This document shows positions 1 to 7,308 of a stretch of 19,760 bases of DNA, one piece after another. The DNA is from an uncultured Oscillibacter sp. (GTDB lineage: Bacteria; Bacillota; Clostridia; Oscillospirales; Oscillospiraceae). The position numbers were made by a program, and so were the translations under genes. The notes under the pieces were generated by a model. It ran no database searches, was not told where the DNA came from, and saw only the letters and a program-made list of their open reading frames with translations. Location of the stretch: NCBI RefSeq assembly GCF_910587525.1, contig NZ_CAJULS010000029.1, positions 1-19,760 of the forward strand, given 5' to 3'. Positions within the stretch are counted from its first letter, which is position 1. Every line of letters begins with the position of its first letter.

Positions 1-1
1 C

Positions 2-3000
2 ATTGTGCGGGAGGTCCAGGCAAAGCCCGGATACCTCCTTGACGATACGCCCCACGCCGTGGAGATCAAGGACCACCAGACCTATACCCTGGAGGTGTTC
101 AACCAGCCCCTTGGAAACCTTATCATCAATAAATTGAGTTCCGCAGACAACTCCCCCCTGGAGGGCGTGAAGTTCCAGATCAAGTACGCCAACGGGCAGG
201 TGGTTGACAACAAAAACGGGCAGATTTCCTCGAATGGCATCTACTACACCGACCGCAACGGCCAAATCATCCTCTCCGGCGTCACCGGGGCTGTGGTGGT
301 AACGGAGCTGGAAACGATCCCCGGCTACCGCATCGACCCCAACACCCGGACCCAAACCGTTGTGGTGAATCCCAATGACACGCAGACCATCAATTTCTAC
401 AATACCCCCACCACGACCCTGATTATTCGGAAATTTATCGAGGGCACCGAGAACGAGCCTCTTTCCGGCGTGGCCTTCCGGGTGGTGGACGGAGCCGGGG
501 CCGCTGTCGGCCCGGATGATGGCCTCTACTACACAGACAAGTCCGGGGAAATCGTCCTGACCGGCATTGAACCCGGCACCGTGGTCATTGTCCGGGAAGT
601 AAAGACCGTGGAGGGCTTTGTGCTGGACGGCACACCCCAGGACATCAAGATCGAGGCGGGCCGCGTCCAGCAGCTCACCTTCTGGAACAAGCGGGCCGGG
701 ACGCTGGTGATCCAGAAGAAGGACAAGGTTTCCGGCGCGTTTATTGCCGGGGCGGAGTTCCAGTTGACTTATGCAGGCGGCGGCTTTGTGGACAACGACA
801 ACGGGCACCTCTCCAGCAACGGCCTCTATACCACGGACGACAAGGGAGAAATCCGGGTTTCCGGCGTGGTAGGGACCATTGTCGCCAAGGAGACGAAGCC
901 CGCCCCCGGCTATGTGATCGACCAGTCCACGCAGACGCAGACCGTCACAGTCAACCCCATGGACACGCAGACATTGACCTTCCTCAATGAACCCCTTTGC
1001 TCTCTTACGCTGACAAAGCTGGATTCTGTCAGCGGAAAGCCTGTTCCAGGAACAGAGTTTACAGTAAAGGACGGTGACGACAATATCCTGGGCCGCTACG
1101 TCACCGGGAAGGACGGAACCGCCCTGGTAACGGGCCTCGTTCCCGGCAGTACCGTTGTAGTGGTGGAAACCAAAGTGCCCAAGGGTTATGTCCTGGACAG
1201 CACCCCCAGGACCATCACGGTCAAGAATGGCGACCGCAACGGCGTAACTACCGGAGGAAGTAATGGCGGGAATCCCGGCGGAAACTCCGGCGGAGGGAAC
1301 GATCTGACAATCGAGAACGACCCCACGACAACACTGGTTATCCAGAAATTCATTGACGGCACCGACAACACCCCCCTCTCCGGCGTGGAGTTTTTGGTGA
1401 CGAACGAGAGAGGAGCCGTTGTCGGACCCAATAACGGCTACTACACTACCGATAAGGACGGGCGCATTACTATCTCCAACCTGGAACCCGGCACAGTCAT
1501 CACCGCCAGGGAAACCAGAACCCAGGCGGGGTATCTTCTGGACGGAACCCCGCAAAGCATTACTATCAAAACCGGAGAAGTCCAGAGCATGACCTTCTGG
1601 AACAAGAAAGCCGGAGGGCTGATCGTCAACAAGATCGACGCCTTGACGAAGAAGCCCCTGGCCGAAGTGAAATTCAAGATCACCTATGCGGACGGCTCCA
1701 ATGTGGACCTGGACGGCGGCAAAATTTCCTCCAACGGCCTCTATACCACCAACACCGAGGGCCAGATTGTCATTTCCGGCATCACCGGGACTGTCATCGT
1801 CACGGAGCTGGAGGCCCTGCCCGGCTACGTTCTGGACCCCAACGCCAGGAGCCAGACGGTCCAGGTGAATCCCAACGACACCCAAACCATCACCTTTGAG
1901 AATACGCCCATCGGCGGCCTCACCATCATCAAGAAGGACGAGGAGACCGGGGAGCGGATCAGCGGCGTGCAGTTTGAAATCCGCAGGCTCAACGGCGAGG
2001 TTGTCGGGACCTACACCACGGACCGGACCGGCATCATTACGCTGCCCCAGGCCGAGAAGGGCTGGTATCAGGTGACGGAGCTGAAAGCCGCAAAGGGCTA
2101 CCGCCTGGACAGCCAGCCCTACCAGATCGAAGTGAAGGACGGCGGCACCGCCACCCTGGAGATCACCAACCGCCAGATCGGCAGCGCCGTCATCCGCAAG
2201 GTGGACAGCCTCACCGGGGAGGGCATCTATGGCGTCAAGTTCCTGATCTCCGACGCCTCCGGCCACCCTGTCGGCGCCTACGAGAGCGACAATGAAGGCT
2301 ATGTCTACGTTGAGCGGGAGCTGCCGGACGGCAAGTACACCGCCCGGGAATTGGAATGCGCGGACGGCTACATCCTGGACACGGTGCCCAAGACCTTCTA
2401 TGTAGAGTACGGCGGATGCACCACCATCACTTGGCCCAACACCGCTGTTCGGGGACAGATTCAGATCGTGAAGAAGTCCGCCGACTACAACTCCACCAAC
2501 GGCCTCCCCGCCGGGACACTTTTGGAAGGGGCCGAGTTTGAAATCTGCAACGAGCGCACCGGGAACAAGGTGGATACTATCGTTACCGGGCCCAACGGCC
2601 TTGCCTCGTCCAAGCAGCTTCCCCTGGGACGTTATACCATCCGGGAAGTCAAAGCCCCGGCAAACTACGGCGTTTCCACGGAAACCTATACCGCCGTGTT
2701 GGAGCATTCCGGCCAGATTGTCAAGCTGGAGATTTCCAACAAGAGTATGAGTACAGGCGTCTCCATCACCAAGACCGGACCCAAGGAGGCTATGGGCGGC
2801 CAGCCGGTCCGCTATGTGTTCTCCAAAATCGGCAACAGCAGTAATGTGATGCTCCAATCCTTCTATTGGCGCGACACCCTGCCCGCCGCCGTGCGCCTTT
2901 CCAGCGTTGTCACGGGGACCTACAATTTCCCCGGCACCTATAAGATCGTCTACAAGGTGAACAACACCGGCGATTACCGGACCCTGGCGGACAGCCTCTC

Positions 3001-3298
3001 CACCAGCCAGAACTACACCCTCGCCGCCTCTCCCGTGGCCCTGGGCCTTGCCAGTAATGAACGGGTGACGGAGATCATGTTTGTGTTCGGACAGGTCCCC
3101 GGAGGGTTCAGCCAGGTGGAGGCCCCCATGCTTCATTGCACCGCTGTCTCCGGCCTTGCCGCGGGGAGCAGCTTTGCCAACGTGGCGGACGTGGGCGGCA
3201 CCTATAACGGCGTTTGGGTGCAGGCGGTCTCCCGCTGGGTGACGACGGTCTACGGAAAGAAGGTCCCCGCGCCCAAGCTGCCCAGGACCGGCTATTAA
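2..3298 (+). CDS. SpaA/CnaB-repeat surface adhesin of the ICE (5' end outside window)
   Basis: This is a large surface protein built from repeated CnaB (SpaA-like, prealbumin-like) domains. It probably acts in contact between donor and recipient or host cells. The frame is open from the first bases, and the first GTG (position 5) lies inside a domain, so the true start is upstream. About nine repeats follow, each opening with a strand such as LIINKL, LVIQKK or LTIIKK and closing with an E-containing strand plus GY (TELETIPGY, RETRTQAGY, TELEALPGY). This is the Lys/Glu pattern of self-forming isopeptide bonds. Two domain subtypes recur: one with ISSNGLYTT and NPNDTQT, the other with GTxNxPLSGV and FWNK. 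A Gly/Ser/Asn-rich linker sits near residues 410-435. The C-terminal 190 residues are not CnaB-like, and the protein ends in KLPRTGY and a stop. There is no hydrophobic anchor after the sortase-like motif. The stop codon overlaps the intergenic repeat. virD4 follows 68 bp downstream. Confidence 0.9.
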   Translation: MVREVQAKPGYLLDDTPHAVEIKDHQTYTLEVFNQPLGNLIINKLSSADNSPLEGVKFQIKYANGQVVDNKNGQISSNGIYYTDRNGQIILSGVTGAVVVTELETIPGYRIDPNTRTQTVVVNPNDTQTINFYNTPTTTLIIRKFIEGTENEPLSGVAFRVVDGAGAAVGPDDGLYYTDKSGEIVLTGIEPGTVVIVREVKTVEGFVLDGTPQDIKIEAGRVQQLTFWNKRAGTLVIQKKDKVSGAFIAGAEFQLTYAGGGFVDNDNGHLSSNGLYTTDDKGEIRVSGVVGTIVAKETKPAPGYVIDQSTQTQTVTVNPMDTQTLTFLNEPLCSLTLTKLDSVSGKPVPGTEFTVKDGDDNILGRYVTGKDGTALVTGLVPGSTVVVVETKVPKGYVLDSTPRTITVKNGDRNGVTTGGSNGGNPGGNSGGGNDLTIENDPTTTLVIQKFIDGTDNTPLSGVEFLVTNERGAVVGPNNGYYTTDKDGRITISNLEPGTVITARETRTQAGYLLDGTPQSITIKTGEVQSMTFWNKKAGGLIVNKIDALTKKPLAEVKFKITYADGSNVDLDGGKISSNGLYTTNTEGQIVISGITGTVIVTELEALPGYVLDPNARSQTVQVNPNDTQTITFENTPIGGLTIIKKDEETGERISGVQFEIRRLNGEVVGTYTTDRTGIITLPQAEKGWYQVTELKAAKGYRLDSQPYQIEVKDGGTATLEITNRQIGSAVIRKVDSLTGEGIYGVKFLISDASGHPVGAYESDNEGYVYVERELPDGKYTARELECADGYILDTVPKTFYVEYGGCTTITWPNTAVRGQIQIVKKSADYNSTNGLPAGTLLEGAEFEICNERTGNKVDTIVTGPNGLASSKQLPLGRYTIREVKAPANYGVSTETYTAVLEHSGQIVKLEISNKSMSTGVSITKTGPKEAMGGQPVRYVFSKIGNSSNVMLQSFYWRDTLPAAVRLSSVVTGTYNFPGTYKIVYKVNNTGDYRTLADSLSTSQNYTLAASPVALGLASNERVTEIMFVFGQVPGGFSQVEAPMLHCTAVSGLAAGSSFANVADVGGTYNGVWVQAVSRWVTTVYGKKVPAPKLPRTGY

Positions 3299-3351
3299 AA
3301 ATAGATCCCACCGTGGAACGCAAAAAATAAATCCCACGGTGAGACGCGAAT
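3297..3351 (+). repeat. Intergenic repeat, tandem pair (copies 1a and 1b)
   Basis: Two direct copies of the window's repeat family lie head to tail between the adhesin stop and the virD4 ribosome binding site. Copy 1a (3297-3321) has the core ATCCCACCGTGGAACGC. Copy 1b (3322-3351) has the core ATCCCACGGTGAGACGC. Both carry the A-rich head (AAAAATAGATC, AAAAATAAATC). The first A of copy 1a belongs to the adhesin TAA stop. Confidence 0.85.
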
Positions 3352-3366
3352 TGACAGGAGGTTTCC

Positions 3367-5118
3367 GTGAAGCAGAAGAACAGCGGCCCCCTCCCGTGGC
3401 TCCTGCTGGCCGTCCCCGTCCTCTGGGCGGGGGCGGCCCTCGCCAGCGGCTATCGGGAAGGTATGACCGTCTTTGACCTCATGGGGCGTTTCAGTATCAT
3501 GCTGGAACGCCCCTTTGCCATCCATTGGACCCCCTACACCCTCAAATTCATGCTGGGGGCGCTGGTGGTCTATACCTTCGCCATTGTGCTGTACATTTCC
3601 TCCAAGCAGAACCGCCGACCCGGAGAGGAGCACGGCTCCGCCCGCTGGGGGAACGTATACCAGCTTGACCGGAAATACCGGGACAAGGACCCTCACAACA
3701 ACGCCATCCTCACCCAAAACCTCCGCATGAGCCTCAACGGGCGGAAGCACCAGCGAAACCTCTTGCAGATCGTGGTGGGCGGCTCCGGCGCGGGCAAGAC
3801 CCGGTATGTGGTCAAGCCCAATCTTTACGAGGCCAACGCCTCCTATATCGCGACTGACCCCAAGGGGGAACTGGCCCGCTCCGCCGTTCCGCTGCTTCTG
3901 CGGGAGGGCTATACCATCCGCGTCATTGACCTCGTGGACCCGGAACACTCCGACTGCTACAATCCCTTCCACTACATCCGAAATGACGCAGACGTTTTGA
4001 AGCTGATCGCCAATTTCATCCGCAACACCACGCCGAAGAACGCACATTCCAATGACCCGTTTTGGGAGAAAAGCGAGATCGCCCTGGATTCCGCCCTCAT
4101 GCTGTATCTGCTCCACGAGGCCCCGCCGGAAGAACAGACCATGGAGATGATGCTGACCATGCTGGAATACGGCGCGGCCAAGGAGGGAGACGGGGACTAT
4201 CAGTCACCCCTGGATTTGCTCTTTGAGGCTCTGGAGGAAGAAAACCCGAACCATATCGCCCTCCGCCAGTACAAGGTGTTCAAGCAGGCTCCCAGCGAGA
4301 CGGCCATGAGCATCCTCATTACCGCCTCCGTCCGGCTGGCCCCCTTCACCTTGCCGGAGGTCCAGCGGATCACCAGCAGGGACACCATGGAGCTGGGGAA
4401 GCTGGGGGAACGGAAGCAGGCGGTGTTCTGCATCATCCCGGACAGCAACGATGCCTCCTTGAATTTCCTGGTGGGTATGTTGTATACGCAAGCCTTCCAG
4501 GAGCTGTACTATCAGGCGGACAAGGTGCATGGGGGCAGTCTGCCCATTCCGGTCCGGCTCATGTTTGACGAGTTTGCCAACGTCGCCCTCCCGGACGGCT
4601 ATGCCCGGCTCCAGGCCACTATGCGCTCCCGGAACGTCATGGCCACCATCATCCTGCAAAATATCTCGCAGTTGAAGGCGCTGTTCAAGGACGACTGGGA
4701 GGGCATCATCGGCAACGCGGATACCTTCATCTATCTGGGCGGGAATGAAAAAGACACGCACAAATACATTTCCGAGCTGCTGGGCAAGGAGACGATCCAG
4801 ACACAGACCAGCAGCCAGAGCAAGGGGCGCAACGGCTCCTTCAGCCAGAATTTTCAATCGGCGGGCCGCGAATTGCTCACGCCGGATGAAGTGCGGATGC
4901 TGGACAACCGCCTTGCCCTGGTCCTGATCCGGGGCGAGGCTCCGGTCATTGACGCTAAGTATGACCTCATGCGACACCCCAACATCAAACGGACCGCCGA
5001 CGGCGGGGCCGCCCCCTACACCCACAGCGCCCGCTGCCTCTACGCTGCGGACGACCTGGACTTTACCTTTACATCCCTGGACGAAATTGAAATCTTTGAA
5101 GATATGGAGGAACCTTGA
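3367..5118 (+). CDS. virD4: VirD4/TraG-type conjugative coupling ATPase (CD1115-like)
   Basis: This is the type IV coupling protein: it is expected to bind the relaxase-DNA complex at the inner face of the membrane and feed it to the mating channel using ATP. The 583-residue protein has two N-terminal membrane segments (about residues 10-27 and 58-78). A Walker A motif GGSGAGKT lies near residue 138 and a Walker B motif MFDEFANV near residue 399. The segment after Walker B (RSRNVMATIILQNISQLK) is the usual VirD4/TraG arrangement. The GTG start has AGGAGG five bases upstream, directly after a tandem intergenic repeat. The stop codon overlaps the TTG alternative start of the next gene, so translation is probably coupled. 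Long open frames on the opposite strand here are GC-codon shadows. Confidence 0.95.
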   Translation: MKQKNSGPLPWLLLAVPVLWAGAALASGYREGMTVFDLMGRFSIMLERPFAIHWTPYTLKFMLGALVVYTFAIVLYISSKQNRRPGEEHGSARWGNVYQLDRKYRDKDPHNNAILTQNLRMSLNGRKHQRNLLQIVVGGSGAGKTRYVVKPNLYEANASYIATDPKGELARSAVPLLLREGYTIRVIDLVDPEHSDCYNPFHYIRNDADVLKLIANFIRNTTPKNAHSNDPFWEKSEIALDSALMLYLLHEAPPEEQTMEMMLTMLEYGAAKEGDGDYQSPLDLLFEALEEENPNHIALRQYKVFKQAPSETAMSILITASVRLAPFTLPEVQRITSRDTMELGKLGERKQAVFCIIPDSNDASLNFLVGMLYTQAFQELYYQADKVHGGSLPIPVRLMFDEFANVALPDGYARLQATMRSRNVMATIILQNISQLKALFKDDWEGIIGNADTFIYLGGNEKDTHKYISELLGKETIQTQTSSQSKGRNGSFSQNFQSAGRELLTPDEVRMLDNRLALVLIRGEAPVIDAKYDLMRHPNIKRTADGGAAPYTHSARCLYAADDLDFTFTSLDEIEIFEDMEEP

Positions 5119-5120
5119 AT

Positions 5121-5492
5121 ATGAAGAACTACCTTTCCCATAACACCTCTTCCCGCGCGAATCTCACCCGCCAGCAGCTCCGGCAGAAGGGCCGGGTTCG
5201 CCGCCTCTACTTCTCCGCCGTTCTGCTCCTGGCCTTCTGCGCCGCGCTGACTGTTCCGGCCTTCGCCGCCGGAGGCAGCGACCCCCTCACCATCGTGAAC
5301 AACCTGTCCGATTTTATCTTTTCCATCATCAAGGCCCTGGGCATCATCATCTTGGGCTGGGGGATCGTGCAGGTGGGCATGAGCTTTCAGTCCCACGACG
5401 CCAGCCAGCGGACCCAGGGCTTTCTCTGTCTGTTCGGCGGCTTGATGATAGCGTTTGCTAAAGAGATTCTCGGCGTGATCGGCGTGGTATGA
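5121..5492 (+). CDS. Maff2-family small membrane protein
   Basis: This is a 123-residue membrane protein of the Maff2 type, found between VirD4 and VirB6 in CTn-like elements. Its exact role in the channel is unknown. A basic N-terminus is followed by a signal-like hydrophobic stretch ending near AFAA (about residues 35-50). After LSDFIFSIIKALGII there are two further membrane helices joined by a short loop containing SHDASQRTQG. The overall size and two-helix core suggest a VirB2/pilin-like subunit, but this is inference. ATG at 5121 lies ten bases after GGAGG; the in-frame TTG at 5115 is the alternative start, only four bases after the same site. An intergenic palindrome separates it from virB6. 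Confidence 0.85.
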   Translation: MKNYLSHNTSSRANLTRQQLRQKGRVRRLYFSAVLLLAFCAALTVPAFAAGGSDPLTIVNNLSDFIFSIIKALGIIILGWGIVQVGMSFQSHDASQRTQGFLCLFGGLMIAFAKEILGVIGVV

Positions 5493-5512
5493 GCAGGCCC
5501 GGAACAAAAACA

Positions 5513-5543
5513 GGAATCGCGTCTCACCGTGAGACGCGATTCC
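5513..5543. repeat. Perfect 31-bp palindromic form of the intergenic repeat
   Basis: The left arm GGAATCGCGTCTCAC is followed by a single central C and then the exact reverse complement GTGAGACGCGATTCC. The right half matches the core and tail of the other repeats in this window, so this is two repeat units head to head. It lies between the Maff2 gene and the virB6 ribosome binding site (AAGGGGGG at 5551). It could fold as a 15-bp hairpin in RNA. There is no T-run after it, so termination would be weak. Confidence 0.9.
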
Positions 5544-5565
5544 GTTTGATAAGGGGGGAATCGTT

Positions 5566-6405
5566 ATTAGCGATAACTGGATCGTAAGTATCCTAGAAAG
5601 CGCCCTGACGGACTGGAACGGCAAATTATCCGAGATATGGACCCTACTGACGCAGACGCCGCAGAGCTTCAAAGGCGGCGATATTTGGACCGCTGTCTCC
5701 GGCATACACACCGCCATGGTAGGCGTTGGCTACGGCCTCCTGGTTCTGTTCTTCGCCATGGGCATTTTCCAGAGCGCCGCCAGCTTTCGGGATTTCCAGC
5801 GCCCGGAGTTTGCTTTGCGGCATTTCATCCGCTTCATTCTGGCAAAAGTAGCCGTGGGGAGCTGCATGGAGATCATGACCGCCATTTTCAGCGTATGCGG
5901 CGGGATCGTGGCGACGGTCATGAGCGGCATGGGCGGCTCCGTCTCCACGGCGGCCACATTGCCCAGCGAGATCGTGACGGCCATAGAGGGCCTGGGCCTC
6001 CTGGAGAGCATTCCCTTGTGGCTGGTGTCCCTGCTGGGCAGCCTGTTCATTACCGTGATGTCCTTTATCCTGCTGCTGACGGTGTATGGCCGGTTCTTCC
6101 GGCTCTACATGTTCACGGCCCTGGCGCCCCTGCCTCTGGCCTCCTTCGCCGGGGAAGGCACCGCCGCCAGCGGCAAGGCGTTCCTGAAAAGCTATATCGG
6201 TGTGTGCATGGAAGGGGCTGTCATCGTCCTGGCCTGCCTGATCTACTCCGCGTTCCTCTCCAGCAGCAGCCCCGCCGTGGACAGCAGCTTACCCGCCGTG
6301 ACTATGGCGTGGCAGTACATTGGACAGTTAATTTTCAATATGCTGATCCTTACGGGGCTTGTGAAGGGGGCGGACCGGATTGTAAAGGAGATGTTGGGCT
6401 TATAG
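5566..6405 (+). CDS. virB6: VirB6/TrbL-like mating-channel membrane protein (CD1112-like), probable ATT start
   Basis: This polytopic membrane protein is expected to form part of the DNA translocation channel. Conserved-looking sequence begins well before the first ATG of the frame (5716). Residues such as LTDWNGKLSEIWTLLTQTP and FKGGDIWTAVSG are typical of the family's N-terminus and are encoded from about 5603. The frame is open back to a TGA at 5530, but no ATG, GTG or TTG occurs in that stretch. ATT at 5566 lies seven bases after AAGGGGGG and is the best start, giving 279 residues. About five or six hydrophobic segments follow, including GYGLLVLFFAMGIF, a long pair around LLGSLFITVMSFILLLTVYG, and EGAVIVLACLIYSAFL. 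The 3' end overlaps the start of the methylase gene. Confidence 0.85.
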   Translation: MSDNWIVSILESALTDWNGKLSEIWTLLTQTPQSFKGGDIWTAVSGIHTAMVGVGYGLLVLFFAMGIFQSAASFRDFQRPEFALRHFIRFILAKVAVGSCMEIMTAIFSVCGGIVATVMSGMGGSVSTAATLPSEIVTAIEGLGLLESIPLWLVSLLGSLFITVMSFILLLTVYGRFFRLYMFTALAPLPLASFAGEGTAASGKAFLKSYIGVCMEGAVIVLACLIYSAFLSSSSPAVDSSLPAVTMAWQYIGQLIFNMLILTGLVKGADRIVKEMLGL

Positions 6406-6947
6406 GGAAAAAGTATAATGTCATTTATGCCGACCCTCCCTGGAACTACCGGGTATGGAGCTGCGGCGGGCTGGCAGAGAGCCACTATCCCACCATGACC
6501 ATTAAGGACATCAAGGCCCTGCCCGTCTCCGAGCTGGCTGCCGGTGACTGCGCCCTGTTCCTCTGGATCACCATGCCCATGCTCTGCGAGGCGTGGGAGG
6601 TCATGGAGGCGTGGGGCTTTTCCTACAAGACCGCCGCCTTCGTCTGGATCAAGCTGAATCAGAAGGCGGACAGCGTGTATTGGGGCATGGGCCACTGGAC
6701 CAGGGCCAACGCGGAGCTGTGCCTGCTGGCGACCAGGGGGACCCCGCGCCGCCAAGCGAAGAATATCCACCAAGTCATCCTCTCCCGCATTGAGGAACAC
6801 AGCAAGAAGCCGGAGGAAGCCCGGCGGCGCATTGAAGCCCTGATGGGCGACGTGCCCCGCGTGGAGCTGTTCGCCCGCCGCCCCGCCCCCGGCTGGGACG
6901 TTTGGGGAAATGAGGTGGACAGCACCATTGACTGGATCAAAACTTGA
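6402..6947 (+). CDS. MT-A70-family N6-adenine DNA methyltransferase, probable ATA start
   Basis: This is a putative adenine N6 methyltransferase. The catalytic motif DPPW is at about residues 11-14, preceded by KYNVIYA, which is the usual N-terminus of MT-A70 proteins. Further family features are LFLWITMPML, WGFSYKT, and the C-terminal HSKKPEEARRRIE and PRVELFARRPAPGWDVWGNEV, which is the SAM-site block. No NTG codon lies in frame near the expected start. ATA at 6402 overlaps the virB6 TAG, with AAAGGAG 11 bases upstream, and gives 181 residues. The reading frame stays open upstream inside virB6, but that extension is not protein-like. ICEs often carry such enzymes, possibly to modify their own DNA against restriction in the recipient (inference). 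Confidence 0.85.
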   Translation: MGKKYNVIYADPPWNYRVWSCGGLAESHYPTMTIKDIKALPVSELAAGDCALFLWITMPMLCEAWEVMEAWGFSYKTAAFVWIKLNQKADSVYWGMGHWTRANAELCLLATRGTPRRQAKNIHQVILSRIEEHSKKPEEARRRIEALMGDVPRVELFARRPAPGWDVWGNEVDSTIDWIKT

Positions 6948-6963
6948 AACGAGGTGAGCAACT

Positions 6964-7308
6964 ATCGAAATTAAAATTCCCAAAGAAGTCCGCCAGCACA
7001 AGGAGACCATCTTCTTTGGCCTCTCCACCCGGCAATTCTTCTGCGCCGTGGCCGCCGTGGGGATCGCCGTGGCCGTCTACCTGGGCCTGGGCCCCGTACT
7101 CGGCCAGGAGACCGCAAGCTGGCTCTGCGTCCTGGCCGCCGCGCCCATGGCCGTGGCCGGGTTCTTCAGCTACAACGGCCTCACCCTGGAGCAATTCGCC
7201 TGGGCCTTCCTCAAGTCCGAGCTGCTTTGCGCCGGAGGGCGGCGCTTTGTCTCCGAAAACTTCTACTACACCATACTGAACCGAAAGGAGGCCATAGACT
7301 TTGATTAA
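6964..7308 (+). CDS. prgI: PrgI-family transfer membrane protein, probable ATC start
   Basis: PrgI-family proteins (VirB3-like) are small inner-membrane partners of the VirB4 ATPase. The expected N-terminus IEIKIPKEVRQHKETIFFGL is present, but no ATG, GTG or TTG precedes it in frame; a TGA at 6955 closes the frame. GAGGTGA at 6951 is a strong ribosome binding site and places initiation at ATC 6964, six bases on, giving 114 residues. Two membrane helices follow (about residues 23-43 and 50-75). The alternative is a one-base insertion: GTG at 6954 would read MSN and then join IEIK if one base were removed. The 3' end overlaps virB4 by eight bases, so the two are probably co-translated. Confidence 0.85.
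   Translation: MEIKIPKEVRQHKETIFFGLSTRQFFCAVAAVGIAVAVYLGLGPVLGQETASWLCVLAAAPMAVAGFFSYNGLTLEQFAWAFLKSELLCAGGRRFVSENFYYTILNRKEAIDFD

Noticed and set aside
3295..5025. Two 273-codon minus-strand frames opposite virD4
   Set aside because: They are GC-codon shadows of a strongly supported gene: no plausible domains, no ribosome binding sites, and composition as expected from antisense of Asp/Glu/Lys-rich coding sequence.
5637..6947. 436-codon frame that would fuse a long N-terminal extension to the MT-A70 methylase
   Set aside because: The first 255 codons are a His/Arg/Gly-rich shifted reading of virB6. Only the last 181 codons look like protein, so the methylase begins near 6402.
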